Shown here: in pieces, positions 1 to 6,357 of the stretch
Position numbering within the stretch: the stretch's first letter is position 1
Layout: each line of letters begins with the position of its first letter
Source of the DNA: Pseudomonadota bacterium
GTDB lineage: Bacteria; Pseudomonadota; Gammaproteobacteria; Burkholderiales; Burkholderiaceae_B
Direction of reading: 5' to 3'
Assembly: GCA_023437255.1 (NCBI GenBank)
Contig: JAEZGR010000089.1
Location: 1-6,357 of the forward strand
DNA length: 6,357 nt
Translations under genes and position numbers: made by a program
The notes under the pieces: model-generated
What the model saw: only the letters and a program-made list of their open reading frames with translations
What the model was told of the DNA's origin: nothing
The model's database searches: none

Positions 1-884
1 GATCGGGCAAAGCCGATGCTTTCCACTTCGTCCTGTGTTTCCCGCAGGCCGGCTGTATCAACTATGTGTATAGGTACACCGTCGATGTGAATCTGCTGGA
101 TGACGCGATCGCGCGTGGTGCCGGCGATGGCGGTGACGATGGCGACGTCGTCGCCCGCCAACGCATTCAACAGGCTGGATTTGCCGACGTTAGGGCGGCC
201 AGCCAAGACCACGTGCAGGCCTTCGCGAAGAATCATGCCCTGGCGTGCCTGGAGCCGAATCTCGTCGAGCTCGGCGATGATCGCGTCGAGCGTGGGTCTG
301 GCTTCATACTTTTCGAGGAAGTCGATCTCTTCTTCGGGAAAGTCGAGCGTGGCTTCCACCAGCATGCGCAGGTGGATGATTCGATCGTTCAGCGCGGTGA
401 CGGCCTGGGAGAAGGCGCCACTGAGCGACGCCATTGCGCTGCGGGCGGCCGCCTCGGATGAAGCGTCGATCAGATCGGCAACGGCTTCGGCCTGGGCGAG
501 ATCGAGCCGGTCGTTCAAGAAGGCCCGTTCCGTGAACTCCCCAGGTTCGGCGTGCCGAAGGCCCCAGGGGCGCCCGACGTCGATGCAATGCTGCAGTACA
601 CGACGCAGTACCGCCGGCCCACCATGGCCCTGCAATTCAAGCACGTCTTCGCCGGTATAGGAGTGCGGGGCCTTGAAGTACAGTACGATGCCCGCATCGA
701 TGGCCTGGCCCTCAATGTCGTTGAATGGCAAATAATGGGCGTGACGCACTTTGAGCGGTTCCTTGAACAAGGCTGCCGCCAGGCCGTCGAGGTCGCGGCC
801 CGAGATGCGCACCACACCGATGCCTCCCTTGCCGGGGGCGGTGGCGATTGCGGCGATCGGGTCATTCATACGCGGAATCGTCAT
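1..884 (-). CDS. mnmE: tRNA modification GTPase MnmE (TrmE), 5' part, cut by left window edge
   Basis: With MnmG, MnmE installs the (carboxymethyl)aminomethyl group on the wobble uridine (U34) of certain tRNAs, using a tetrahydrofolate-bound one-carbon unit and GTP hydrolysis in the cytoplasm. Translating the minus strand from 884 gives 294 open residues to the edge. Visible family features are the N-terminal folate-binding domain ([13 protein letters not shown] at about 17-29, [16 protein letters not shown] at 75-90, [10 protein letters not shown] at 115-124), the start of the helical domain ([22 protein letters not shown]), and the inserted G domain with G1 GRPNVGKSS at 229-237, TTRD at 256-259 and G3 DTAG at 276-279. 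The G4 motif, the rest of the helical domain and the C-terminal CxGK motif lie outside the window; the family is about 450 residues long. The start is ATG at 884 or the in-frame ATG at 869 ([13 protein letters not shown]); the second matches the usual family N terminus better, and neither has a clear ribosome binding site. No frameshift is seen. Confidence 0.96.
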   Translation of the reverse strand, partial: MTIPRMNDPIAAIATAPGKGGIGVVRISGRDLDGLAAALFKEPLKVRHAHYLPFNDIEGQAIDAGIVLYFKAPHSYTGEDVLELQGHGGPAVLRRVLQHCIDVGRPWGLRHAEPGEFTERAFLNDRLDLAQAEAVADLIDASSEAAARSAMASLSGAFSQAVTALNDRIIHLRMLVEATLDFPEEEIDFLEKYEARPTLDAIIAELDEIRLQARQGMILREGLHVVLAGRPNVGKSSLLNALAGDDVAIVTAIAGTTRDRVIQQIHIDGVPIHIVDTAGLRETQDEVESIGFAR

Positions 885-957
885 GTGCTGTGTAAAGTAC
901 TGGCTGCTGCTGGGAGCAGACAGTGTATCGCCTTCATTCAATACCGGAGAGCGCTCC
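885..957. promoter_or_regulatory. Divergent intergenic region between mnmE and the SMR pump gene
   Basis: These 73 bases separate two divergently transcribed genes, so any local promoters for both must lie here or inside the neighbouring coding sequences. I find no -35/-10 pair of good quality on either strand. The region holds a small inverted repeat (CTGCT, 3-base loop, AGCAG at 907-919), a hexamer palindrome AGTACT at 896-901, and the ribosome binding site of the SMR gene. The role of the inverted repeat is unknown, and 5-bp arms are close to what chance produces. Confidence 0.5.
946..951 (+). promoter_or_regulatory. Ribosome binding site of the SMR gene
   Basis: GGAGAG lies 6 bases (8 from the end of the GGAG core) before the ATG at 958. 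It decides the start: the frame stays open upstream to an ATG at 751, but that stretch is antisense to mnmE and the SMR family begins with a short N terminus, as the ATG at 958 gives. Confidence 0.75.
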
Positions 958-1299
958 ATGACACTGATTCAAGCCTACACCTATCTCGCCGTGGCGATCG
1001 TCTGTGAGGTGATTGCCACGACGGCCTTGAAGGCCTCCGACGGATTCACGCAGCTTTGGCCCAGCGTGGTCACCGTCATCGGCTATGCGGTCGCGTTCTA
1101 TTGCCTTGCAATGACCCTGAAGGTCATACCCACCGGGGTCGCATACGCCCTCTGGTCGGGCATCGGGATCGTGCTGATTTCCGTGGCGGGGTGGGTGGTC
1201 TTTCGCCAGGTGCTCGATACTCCCGCGATGATCGGCATGGGGCTGATCATCGCAGGTGTTGTGGTGATCAACGCGTTCTCGAACACCGTGCGTCACTGA
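958..1299 (+). CDS. emrE: Small multidrug resistance (SMR) efflux pump, EmrE/QacE type
   Basis: This is a 113-residue inner-membrane protein of the SMR family, which works as an antiparallel dimer exchanging protons for cationic, lipophilic compounds such as quaternary ammonium biocides and dyes. It has four hydrophobic segments, about residues 7-24, 34-54, 60-82 and 89-107. The essential membrane glutamate of helix 1 is Glu17 ([13 protein letters not shown]), equivalent to EmrE Glu14. Tyr43, Tyr63 and Trp66 correspond to the EmrE substrate-pocket residues Tyr40, Tyr60 and Trp63. GFTQLWPSV at 29-37 and [19 protein letters not shown] at 57-75 are close to EmrE as I recall it. The Gly-rich fourth helix ([13 protein letters not shown]) is the dimerisation segment. 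The multidrug type is favoured over the guanidinium-exporting Gdx type because of this EmrE-like helix 3 motif, but substrates cannot be proved from sequence. The gene stands alone, divergent from mnmE and convergent with the catalase, with no SMR partner gene beside it. Confidence 0.93.
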   Translation: MTLIQAYTYLAVAIVCEVIATTALKASDGFTQLWPSVVTVIGYAVAFYCLAMTLKVIPTGVAYALWSGIGIVLISVAGWVVFRQVLDTPAMIGMGLIIAGVVVINAFSNTVRH

Positions 1300-2751
1300 T
1301 CAGACCGCGGCGACCCGACCCTCCACCGCCTCGATGGCTGCGGCGACACCGGCGCCATAGGCGGGGTCGGCCTGGGTGCAGTGCCAGACATGGCGCTCCT
1401 GCACATCGCGCGACACCCCGGCAATCGCCCTTGCGGTGTTCTCGAAGAGGCGTTGCTGCTCATCCGGTGTCATCAGGCGGAACAGATTGCCCGGCTGGCT
1501 GAAATAGTCCTCATCCACACGATGATTCCAGTGGTCGGCGGCGCCTTCCAGCGACAGCGGCGGCTCGCGGTAGTCGGGCTGTTCGGCCCATTCGCCACGC
1601 GTGTTGGGCTGGTGGGCGATCGTTGCGCCGTGGTTGCCATCGACCCGCATCGCGCCGTCGCGGTGGTAGCTATGGAACGGGCAGCGCGGCTGATTGACGG
1701 GGATCTGGTGGTGGTTCACGCCCAGGCGGTAACGCTGTGCGTCACCGTAAGAGAACAAGCGGGCCTGCAGCATGCGATCGGGAGAGAAGCTGATGCCGGG
1801 GACCACGTTGGCCGGCGTGAAGGCCGCCTGCTCGACTTCGGCGAAGAAATTGTCGGGGTTGCGGTTCAGTTCCAGCACGCCTACTTCGATCAGCGGGTAG
1901 TCGCCCTTGGGCCAGACCTTGGTCAGGTCGAACGGGTTCAGGTGATAGCTGCCTGCTTCCTGTTCCGGCATGATCTGCACATACATTTTCCAGCGCGGGA
2001 ACTCACCATTCTCGATGGAATCGAAGAGATCACGCTGCGAGCTCTCGCGGTCGCGCCCCACCAGTTCTTGAGCTTCGGCGTCGGTCAGATTGCGAATGCC
2101 CTGTTCGGTGCGGAAATGAAACTTCACCCAGAAGCGTTCGTTTTGCGCGTTGATGAAGCTGAATGTATGGCTGCCGAACAGGTGCATGTGACGGAAGCTC
2201 GCCGGAATGCCGCGGTCGCTCATGACGATGGTGACCTGATGCAGGGCCTCGGGCAGCCCGGTCCAGAACTCCCAGTTGTTCTGCGCGCTGCGCATGCCGG
2301 TGCGCGGGTCACGCTTCACCGCGTGATTGAGGTCGGGGAACTTGAGCGGATCGCGAAAGAAGAACGCCGGCGTGTTGTTGCCCACCAGATCCCAGTTGCC
2401 TTCCTCGGTATAGAACTTCATGGCGATGCCGCGAATGTCGCGTTCGGCGTCGGCGGCGCCGCGCTCACCGGCAACCGTCGAGAAACGTGCAAACATGGGC
2501 GTCTGCTTGCCGACTTCCGAGAAGATCTTGGCTCGGGTGTACTGGGTGATGTCATTGGTCACCGTGAACGTGCCATACGCACCCGCGCCTTTGGCGTGCA
2601 TGCGGCGCTCGGGGATCACTTCGCGGTCGAAGTGGGCGAGCTTTTCAATCAGCCACACGTCCTGCAACAGCAGCGGGCCACGCGGGCCGGCGGACATGGA
2701 GTTCTGGTTATCGACAACGGGTGCGCCGGCGGCGGTGGTGAGTTTCTTCAT
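1300..2751 (-). CDS. katA: Heme catalase, small-subunit monofunctional type (KatA-like)
   Basis: This enzyme converts hydrogen peroxide to water and oxygen with a heme b cofactor. The 483-residue length fits the small-subunit (clade 3) catalases. The active-site signature [17 protein letters not shown] spans 41-57 with catalytic His52; the distal-side Asn is Asn125 in [15 protein letters not shown]; the proximal heme-ligand signature RLFSYGDAQ spans 331-339 with Tyr335 as the iron ligand. [16 protein letters not shown] (90-104), [21 protein letters not shown] (about 309-329) and [12 protein letters not shown] (342-353) are further family hallmarks. No signal peptide is seen, so it should be cytoplasmic. 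The start at 2751 ([17 protein letters not shown]) is chosen because an AGGAG site lies 6 bases upstream and the N terminus fits the family; an in-frame ATG at 2796 would add 15 unrelated residues and lie over the ribosome binding site. Upstream are an inferred promoter and OxyR-type site. All key residues are present and nothing suggests loss of function. Confidence 0.97.
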   Translation of the reverse strand: MKKLTTAAGAPVVDNQNSMSAGPRGPLLLQDVWLIEKLAHFDREVIPERRMHAKGAGAYGTFTVTNDITQYTRAKIFSEVGKQTPMFARFSTVAGERGAADAERDIRGIAMKFYTEEGNWDLVGNNTPAFFFRDPLKFPDLNHAVKRDPRTGMRSAQNNWEFWTGLPEALHQVTIVMSDRGIPASFRHMHLFGSHTFSFINAQNERFWVKFHFRTEQGIRNLTDAEAQELVGRDRESSQRDLFDSIENGEFPRWKMYVQIMPEQEAGSYHLNPFDLTKVWPKGDYPLIEVGVLELNRNPDNFFAEVEQAAFTPANVVPGISFSPDRMLQARLFSYGDAQRYRLGVNHHQIPVNQPRCPFHSYHRDGAMRVDGNHGATIAHQPNTRGEWAEQPDYREPPLSLEGAADHWNHRVDEDYFSQPGNLFRLMTPDEQQRLFENTARAIAGVSRDVQERHVWHCTQADPAYGAGVAAAIEAVEGRVAAV

Positions 2752-2757
2752 GAATAG

Positions 2758-2762
2758 CTCCT
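2758..2762 (-). promoter_or_regulatory. Ribosome binding site of the catalase gene
   Basis: Read on the minus strand this is AGGAG with a 6-base spacer to the ATG at 2751. It selects that start over the in-frame ATG at 2796, whose upstream sequence shows no comparable site. Confidence 0.8.
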
Positions 2763-2825
2763 GAGAATCCGAATGGATGACGCGGCTTACACACATTTGC
2801 GTGGAAATTGCCGGGTGATGGGAGC

Positions 2826-2854
2826 ATTCTAGGGAGGGAGCCGGAATTAGTGAA
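2826..2854 (-). promoter_or_regulatory. Predicted sigma-70 promoter of the catalase gene
   Basis: On the minus strand, TTCACT (2854-2849; four of six match TTGACA) is followed after exactly 17 bases by TAGAAT (2831-2826; five of six match TATAAT). Transcription would begin near 2819, giving a leader of roughly 68 bases before the catalase ATG. The weak -35 fits a promoter that needs an activator, and a candidate OxyR site ends directly beside it. This is inferred from pattern and position only. Confidence 0.6.
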
Positions 2855-2891
2855 ATTGATTGTTATTAAGTGTTCGATAGCAAAAGATAAT
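2855..2891 (-). promoter_or_regulatory. Candidate OxyR binding site upstream of the catalase gene
   Basis: This 37-base block has the layout of the established OxyR tetramer site: two 15-base imperfect dyads separated by 7 bases (consensus ATAGnTnnnAnCTAT, N7, repeat). By my count 6 of 10 fixed positions match in each half, against about 2.5 expected by chance. One half holds a clean CTAT/ATAG arm (2877-2880). It directly abuts the -35 element, the usual position for OxyR activation. With the -35 it forms an AT-rich island (11 G/C in 43 bases) in an otherwise GC-rich window. OxyR, a LysR-type peroxide sensor, commonly controls catalases. Another LysR-type regulator or a simple UP-like AT tract remains possible. 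Confidence 0.5.
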
Positions 2892-2897
2892 GCCGGG

Positions 2898-3608
2898 TCA
2901 GAGCCCGAGGTAAGGCTGAAGGCTTTCCTGTTGGGCCTGGTAGGCATCTGAGCCGCCCTGCCATACCACCTTGCCCTTCTCCACGATGTAGTGTCGGTCG
3001 GCCAGCGGCAACATTGAACTCAGGTTCTTGTCGATGCACAGAATGGCCAGGCCCGTGCTCTTGAGCATGGCCAGCGCCTGCCAGATGTCGCGGCGTACCA
3101 GCGGGGCGAGCCCTTCGGTGGCTTCGTCCAGGATCAGCAGGCGGGGATTGGTCATGAGGGCTCGGCCGATCGCGAGCATCTGTTGCTCACCCCCCGAAAG
3201 GCGGGTGCCCGGGTTGCTGCGCCGTTCCTGCAGACGGGGAAACAAGGCGTAGACGCGTGCCAATGTCCATGGGTCGGCGGCCCCCTGAGGCACACGCGCC
3301 GTCGCAAGCAGGTTCTCTTCCACGCTCAGATTGGGGAAGATCTGCCTGCCTTCGGGAACCAGTCCGATGCCGGCCCTGGCAATCTGATGGCTGGGCGATC
3401 GTGTGATGTCGCGACCGGCAAGATGCAAGGTTCCAGACTGGGCACGCATCAAGCCCGTCATGCACTTCACGGTCGTGCTCTTGCCCATGCCGTTGCGACC
3501 GAGCAGGGTGACGAACTCGCCGGGCGCCACGTGCAGGCTCATGCCGTGCAACACCTGGCTTTGCCCATAGCCCGCGTATACGTTTTCGAGACTCAAGAGA
3601 GGTGTCAT
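2898..3608 (-). CDS. livF: Branched-chain amino acid type ABC importer, ATP-binding protein LivF
   Basis: This 236-residue protein is one of the two cytoplasmic ATPases of a HAAT/Liv-family importer. Visible parts are Walker A GRNGMGKST (37-45), the LivF-type VPEGRQIF segment (84-91), which carries Glu86 where the Q-loop glutamine normally sits, the ABC signature LSGGEQQ (137-143), Walker B RLLILDEA (156-163) with Asp161 and catalytic Glu162, and D-loop sequence after it (EGLAP). At the switch-histidine position it has Lys194 (ILCIDKNLSS); many LivF proteins have Gln there (VEQN). Its ATG overlaps the stop of the fused livM-livG gene by the four bases ATGA, so the two are probably translationally coupled. 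It is the last Liv gene; the catalase promoter region begins right after its stop. The substrate is unknown: amino acids are the family's usual cargo, but urea, amides and aromatic compounds are carried by relatives. Confidence 0.95.
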   Translation of the reverse strand: MTPLLSLENVYAGYGQSQVLHGMSLHVAPGEFVTLLGRNGMGKSTTVKCMTGLMRAQSGTLHLAGRDITRSPSHQIARAGIGLVPEGRQIFPNLSVEENLLATARVPQGAADPWTLARVYALFPRLQERRSNPGTRLSGGEQQMLAIGRALMTNPRLLILDEATEGLAPLVRRDIWQALAMLKSTGLAILCIDKNLSSMLPLADRHYIVEKGKVVWQGGSDAYQAQQESLQPYLGL

Positions 3609-5392
3609 TCTTCCTCTCCCAGATAGGCCTTCTGGACTTCTTCGCTCCTGCGGATTTCGTCGGGGCTGCCGCTGGCAATGCAGCGCCCATAAACGAGCAC
3701 GCTCACCTGATCGGCGAGGCTGAACACGGCTTCCATGTCGTGCTCCACAAGCAGCAATGCATAACGGGAACGTAGCCTGGCCAGCACTGCCGTCATCTGC
3801 TGCGACTCCGCCTGGCTCATGCCGGCCATGGGTTCGTCGAGCAGCAACACGCGCGGTTGCCCGGCCAGCACCATGGCAAGTTCCAACTGGCGCTGCTGAC
3901 CGTGGGCGAGCGTGCCGGCGGGCGTGTGGGCGTGGCCGGCGAGCCCCGCCTCCGCGAGCGCCGCCATGGCCGGTTCCAGCAGAGCGGGCTGGCGGGTGAC
4001 GGGCTGCCAGAAACGGAAGCTGTGCCCCTGGCGGGCCTGAACCGACAGCATCACGTTCTCCAGCGCGGTGAACTCAGGCAGAACTGACGTGATCTGGTAG
4101 GAGCGCATGAGACCCAGCAGGCTGCGCTCGTGCACCGGCAAGTGGGTGATGTCGCGGCCATCGAGCAGTACGGTGCCGGCATCGGGCGGGATTTCGCCGG
4201 AGAGTTGCCCGATGAGTGTGGATTTGCCCGCGCCATTGGGCCCGATCACCGCGTGAATGCGCCCGCTTTCCAGTTCGAGGCTGACGTTGTCGGTGGCCAG
4301 CAGGCCGCCGTAGCGCTTGACCAGGCCGCGCACCTCCAGGCGGGCCGCCGGGGCAGGCGCCTTCGTATCCGGGGTGTTCTGGGTGACAGGCGGAGATGCC
4401 GGCAGCGGCGTGTCGGCTGGAGCGCCCGCCCCATTTGCCGCGACCAGACCGGCGATTCCGCGGCGGCTTGCCACGGCGACCGCCACGATGGCCGGCCCGA
4501 AGATGATCATCCAGTGGTCCGTAAAGGCCTTCAGCACTTCTTCGGTGAGCAGCATGGCGGCCGCGCCGTACAGCGGCCCCAGTACCGAGCCCATGCCGCC
4601 CAGCACCACCATCACGATCAGTTCGCCGGACATCGCCCACGACATGTAGGAGGGCGCTGCAAACTGCGTGAGGTTGGCGTAAAGCACGCCGGCCACACCG
4701 CACAGCATGGCGGAAATGACGTAGGCGGCCAGCCGGTAGCGGAACGTCGGGAACCCCAGCGCCGCCATGCGCCGGTCGTTGATGTGCGACCCACGCAGCA
4801 CCATGCCGAAGCGTGAGCCGATCAGCCGATGCGTGCCATACAGTGCGGCCAGCAGGACGGCCAGTGCGGTGGCGTAGAGCCAGCCCGGCTGTGTGAGACT
4901 GACGCCGCCTATCTGGCTGCCGGTGGCCAGACGCAGGCCGTCGTCACCGCCGTAGGGGCTCAGGCTCACGAACACGAAGTAGAACATCTGGGCGAATGCC
5001 AGCGTGATCATGATGAAGGCAATGCCCTGGGTGCGCAGCGCCACGGCGCCCGTGGCCAGCCCCGTCAGGCCGCAGGCGAGCATGGCAATCAGAATCTGCA
5101 CCAGGGCGTTGTCGATGCCATGGAAGGCCGGAATGGCGGCGCTGTAGACGCCCAGCCCGAGGAAGAGGGCATGGCCAAAGCTGACCATGCCGCCGTAGCC
5201 GAGCACGAGATTCAGCGCGACGGCCGCGATGGCCAGCACCACGATGCGACTCATCAGAGCCAGCACGAACGCGTTGTCCATGAGCAGCGCATGCACGGGC
5301 AGCAGCACGAACAGTGCGAGCACGATGCGGGGCAACCAGCGGGCGAGTAGGGAGCCGTTGGCGGCCGGTTGGGTTGCGGAGTGTGCTGCCAT
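3605..5392 (-). CDS. livM-livG: Fused LivM permease and LivG ATPase of a branched-chain amino acid type ABC importer
   Basis: This 595-residue protein joins two subunits that are separate in E. coli. Residues about 20-315 are a LivM-type inner-membrane permease with multiple hydrophobic helices, the family motif NLVLGYGGMVSFGHALFLGLGVY (61-83), and an EAA-like coupling loop around 192-225 (GMVLRGSHINDRRMAALGFPTFRYRL). Residues about 318-350 form a linker rich in Ala and Pro. Residues about 351-595 are a LivG-type ATPase with Walker A GPNGAGKST (384-392), Q-loop Gln433, signature LAHGQQR (495-501), Walker B VLLLDEP (515-521; Asp519, Glu520), switch His551 (VEHD) and the LivG-typical C terminus. 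The reading frame is continuous through the linker, with no stop or internal frame change. The ATG at 5392 lies 4 bases past the livH stop, with a GGGG stretch 8 bases ahead as a weak ribosome binding site. With LivH and LivF this makes a full membrane and motor complex. Confidence 0.95.
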   Translation of the reverse strand: MAAHSATQPAANGSLLARWLPRIVLALFVLLPVHALLMDNAFVLALMSRIVVLAIAAVALNLVLGYGGMVSFGHALFLGLGVYSAAIPAFHGIDNALVQILIAMLACGLTGLATGAVALRTQGIAFIMITLAFAQMFYFVFVSLSPYGGDDGLRLATGSQIGGVSLTQPGWLYATALAVLLAALYGTHRLIGSRFGMVLRGSHINDRRMAALGFPTFRYRLAAYVISAMLCGVAGVLYANLTQFAAPSYMSWAMSGELIVMVVLGGMGSVLGPLYGAAAMLLTEEVLKAFTDHWMIIFGPAIVAVAVASRRGIAGLVAANGAGAPADTPLPASPPVTQNTPDTKAPAPAARLEVRGLVKRYGGLLATDNVSLELESGRIHAVIGPNGAGKSTLIGQLSGEIPPDAGTVLLDGRDITHLPVHERSLLGLMRSYQITSVLPEFTALENVMLSVQARQGHSFRFWQPVTRQPALLEPAMAALAEAGLAGHAHTPAGTLAHGQQRQLELAMVLAGQPRVLLLDEPMAGMSQAESQQMTAVLARLRSRYALLLVEHDMEAVFSLADQVSVLVYGRCIASGSPDEIRRSEEVQKAYLGEEE

Positions 5393-5396
5393 GCCG

Positions 5397-6317
5397 TTAA
5401 CCCCGCTGTACCGGGAAGAGGCCCTGCGGGCGCAGCGCCAGTACTACAGCCATGAGGATGTAGATCATCATCGAGGCAATGGCCGGCCCCGCAATGTCGG
5501 CGCTGCTGCGTTCCATGACGCCGCGCAGCACGGCGGGCAGTAGCGTGCGACCGAGCGTGTCGACCACGCCGACGATGAGCGAGGCAAAGAAGGCCCCCCT
5601 GATCGAGCCGATACCGCCAATGACGATGACCACCATCGTCAGGATGAGAATGGGCTCGCCCATGCCGACCTGTACTGACATCACCGGCCCGGCCAGGAGC
5701 CCGGCGACGCCGGCCAGTACCGCGCCCAGGCCGAAGAGCAGGCCATTGAGCAGGCGGATGTTCACGCCCAGGGCGCCGACCATGTCACGGTGCGTGGCAC
5801 CGGCACGCAGCAGCATGCCCAGCCGCGTGTGATGCACCAGAAGATAACAGCCGAGCGCCACCAGCAGACCGGCGGCGAGAATCAGCAGACGGTAGGCAGG
5901 GTAGCGGATGCCAAAGAACTGCACGGCACCGCTCAGTGCCTCGGGCACTTCCATATACACCGGCGAGGGGCCCCAGATCATGCGGGCGGCCTCATTGAAG
6001 AACAGGATCAGGCCGAAGGTGGCCAACACCTGGTCGAGGTGGTCGCGATCGTACAGGCGGCTGAGTGCGATACGGTCCAGCACCATGCCCAGCACCATCA
6101 TGATGGGTGCCAGCAGCAGGGCTGCGAGCCAGAAAGAACCGGTGTGATTGAAGAGGGCGGCGGCGATGAAGGCGCCCATCATGTACATGGAACCGTGTGC
6201 CAGGTTCACGAAGTTCATGATGCCGAAGACCAGGGTGAGGCCCGCCGCCATGAGGAAAAGCAGGACACCCAGCTGCAGGCCGTTGAGCGCCTGGATGATG
6301 AACAGATTGAAACTCAC
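5397..6317 (-). CDS. livH: Branched-chain amino acid type ABC importer, permease LivH
   Basis: This 306-residue inner-membrane permease pairs with the LivM half to form the transport channel. The N-terminal family motif GLTLVFGIMNFVNLAHGSMYMMGAF is at 26-50, the EAA-like loop that contacts the ATPase is near 164-190 (TRLGMLLRAGATHRDMVGALGVNIRLLN), and VVIVIGGIGSIRGAFFASLIVGVVDTLGR (229-257) and LALRPQGLF (293-301) are typical C-terminal features. Roughly eight hydrophobic segments are seen. The start is GTG at 6317, supported by AAGG ending 7 bases upstream and by an N terminus (MSFNLFIIQALNGLQLGVL) of normal family length. It is the first visible gene of the Liv unit and ends 4 bases before the fused permease-ATPase gene. 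Any substrate-binding protein gene must lie off the right edge or elsewhere in the genome. Confidence 0.95.
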   Translation of the reverse strand: MSFNLFIIQALNGLQLGVLLFLMAAGLTLVFGIMNFVNLAHGSMYMMGAFIAAALFNHTGSFWLAALLLAPIMMVLGMVLDRIALSRLYDRDHLDQVLATFGLILFFNEAARMIWGPSPVYMEVPEALSGAVQFFGIRYPAYRLLILAAGLLVALGCYLLVHHTRLGMLLRAGATHRDMVGALGVNIRLLNGLLFGLGAVLAGVAGLLAGPVMSVQVGMGEPILILTMVVIVIGGIGSIRGAFFASLIVGVVDTLGRTLLPAVLRGVMERSSADIAGPAIASMMIYILMAVVLALRPQGLFPVQRG

Positions 6318-6324
6318 GATACTA

Positions 6325-6328
6325 CCTT
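6325..6328 (-). promoter_or_regulatory. Ribosome binding site supporting the GTG start of livH
   Basis: Minus-strand AAGG (within GCAAGGTAG) sits 7 bases before the GTG at 6317. Because the start codon is not ATG, this spacing is the main local support for the chosen start. Confidence 0.6.
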
Positions 6329-6339
6329 GCGGGCCGGCG

Positions 6340-6357
6340 GGGCGGCCTGTGCCGCCC
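6340..6357. repeat. Perfect GC-rich inverted repeat in the livH leader, at the window edge
   Basis: GGGCGGC (6340-6346), a 4-base loop and GCCGCCC (6351-6357) form a perfect 7-bp all-G/C stem. It may be longer, because the right arm ends at the last base of the window. On the minus strand it lies about 20-40 bases upstream of the livH GTG. No T-run follows it towards livH, so it does not look like a simple terminator for transcription coming from the right. It could be an mRNA-stabilising hairpin behind an upstream binding-protein gene, part of a terminator reading rightwards, or a by-product of high GC content. Confidence 0.5.

Noticed and set aside
66..660. Plus-strand open frames across 66-461 and 100-660
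   Set aside because: They are antisense to mnmE, whose G1, G3 and folate-domain motifs are all clear on the minus strand.
751..957. An N-terminal extension of the SMR protein to an in-frame ATG at 751
   Set aside because: The extension overlaps the mnmE 5' end in antisense, is not hydrophobic family sequence, and a good ribosome binding site precedes the ATG at 958.
1381..2757. A long plus-strand open frame (458 codons) antisense to the catalase
   Set aside because: It lies almost wholly over a catalase with every key residue intact. Its translation is low-complexity, rich in Val, Ala, Gly, Arg and His with no recognisable motif, as expected of a shadow frame in GC-rich DNA.
2752..2796. A catalase start 15 codons upstream at 2796
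   Set aside because: The added residues do not resemble catalase N termini, and the AGGAG site at 2758-2762 clearly serves the ATG at 2751.
2880..2908. Possible Rho-independent terminator at the end of livF
   Set aside because: The stem (2893-2897 with 2904-2908) has only four G/C pairs plus one wobble pair, and the following tract on the minus strand (CATTATCTTTTG) is not a continuous T-run.
4130..5350. Plus-strand open frames (4130-4816 and 4829-5350) antisense to the fused livM-livG gene
   Set aside because: Their translations are Gln/His/Arg/Gly-rich without known domains, and the opposite strand encodes well-conserved permease and ATPase sequence.
1..6357. Search for mobile elements, CRISPR, tRNA or a novel defence or biosynthetic cluster
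   Set aside because: I saw no transposase or integrase sequence, no regularly spaced repeats, no cloverleaf-like segment, and no unrecognised gene: every stretch over 300 bases is accounted for by a known family.

Overview
The window is a compact, GC-rich stretch of ordinary bacterial chromosome. Protein similarity, judged by eye, points to a betaproteobacterium, probably Burkholderiales and perhaps Alcaligenaceae-like; the exact genus cannot be fixed from the sequence. Nearly every base is coding. I found no tRNA, rRNA, CRISPR array, insertion sequence or phage gene.

Layout, left to right: (1) bases 1-884, minus strand: the 5' two-thirds of mnmE, a tRNA-modification GTPase whose C-terminal part lies off the left edge. 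(2) A 73-base divergent gap. (3) Bases 958-1299, plus strand: a complete small multidrug resistance (SMR) pump very like EmrE. (4) Bases 1300-2751, minus strand: a complete heme catalase (KatA type), whose stop codon directly abuts the SMR stop. (5) Bases 2752-2897: an intergenic region with an AT-rich block that reads as an OxyR-type operator set against a -35/-10 pair for the catalase. (6) Bases 2898-6317, minus strand: three tightly coupled genes of a branched-chain amino acid type (HAAT/Liv) ABC importer, in transcription order livH, a fused livM-livG, then livF. (7) Bases 6318-6357: the livH leader, with a perfect GC-rich inverted repeat at the window edge.

The Liv genes form one transcription unit: livH stops 4 bases before the livM-livG start, and livM-livG overlaps livF by 4 bases (ATGA). 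Together they supply two permease and two ATPase parts. No periplasmic binding protein is present, so the substrate is unknown; that gene may lie just upstream, beyond the right edge. The catalase follows on the same strand with no convincing terminator between, but has its own apparent peroxide-responsive promoter. MnmE and the SMR pump look functionally unrelated to the rest.

I see no undescribed system. The points most worth a second look are the inferred OxyR site and promoter of the catalase, the permease-ATPase fusion, the non-canonical switch residues in LivF, the zero-gap convergent gene ends, and the edge hairpin upstream of livH.
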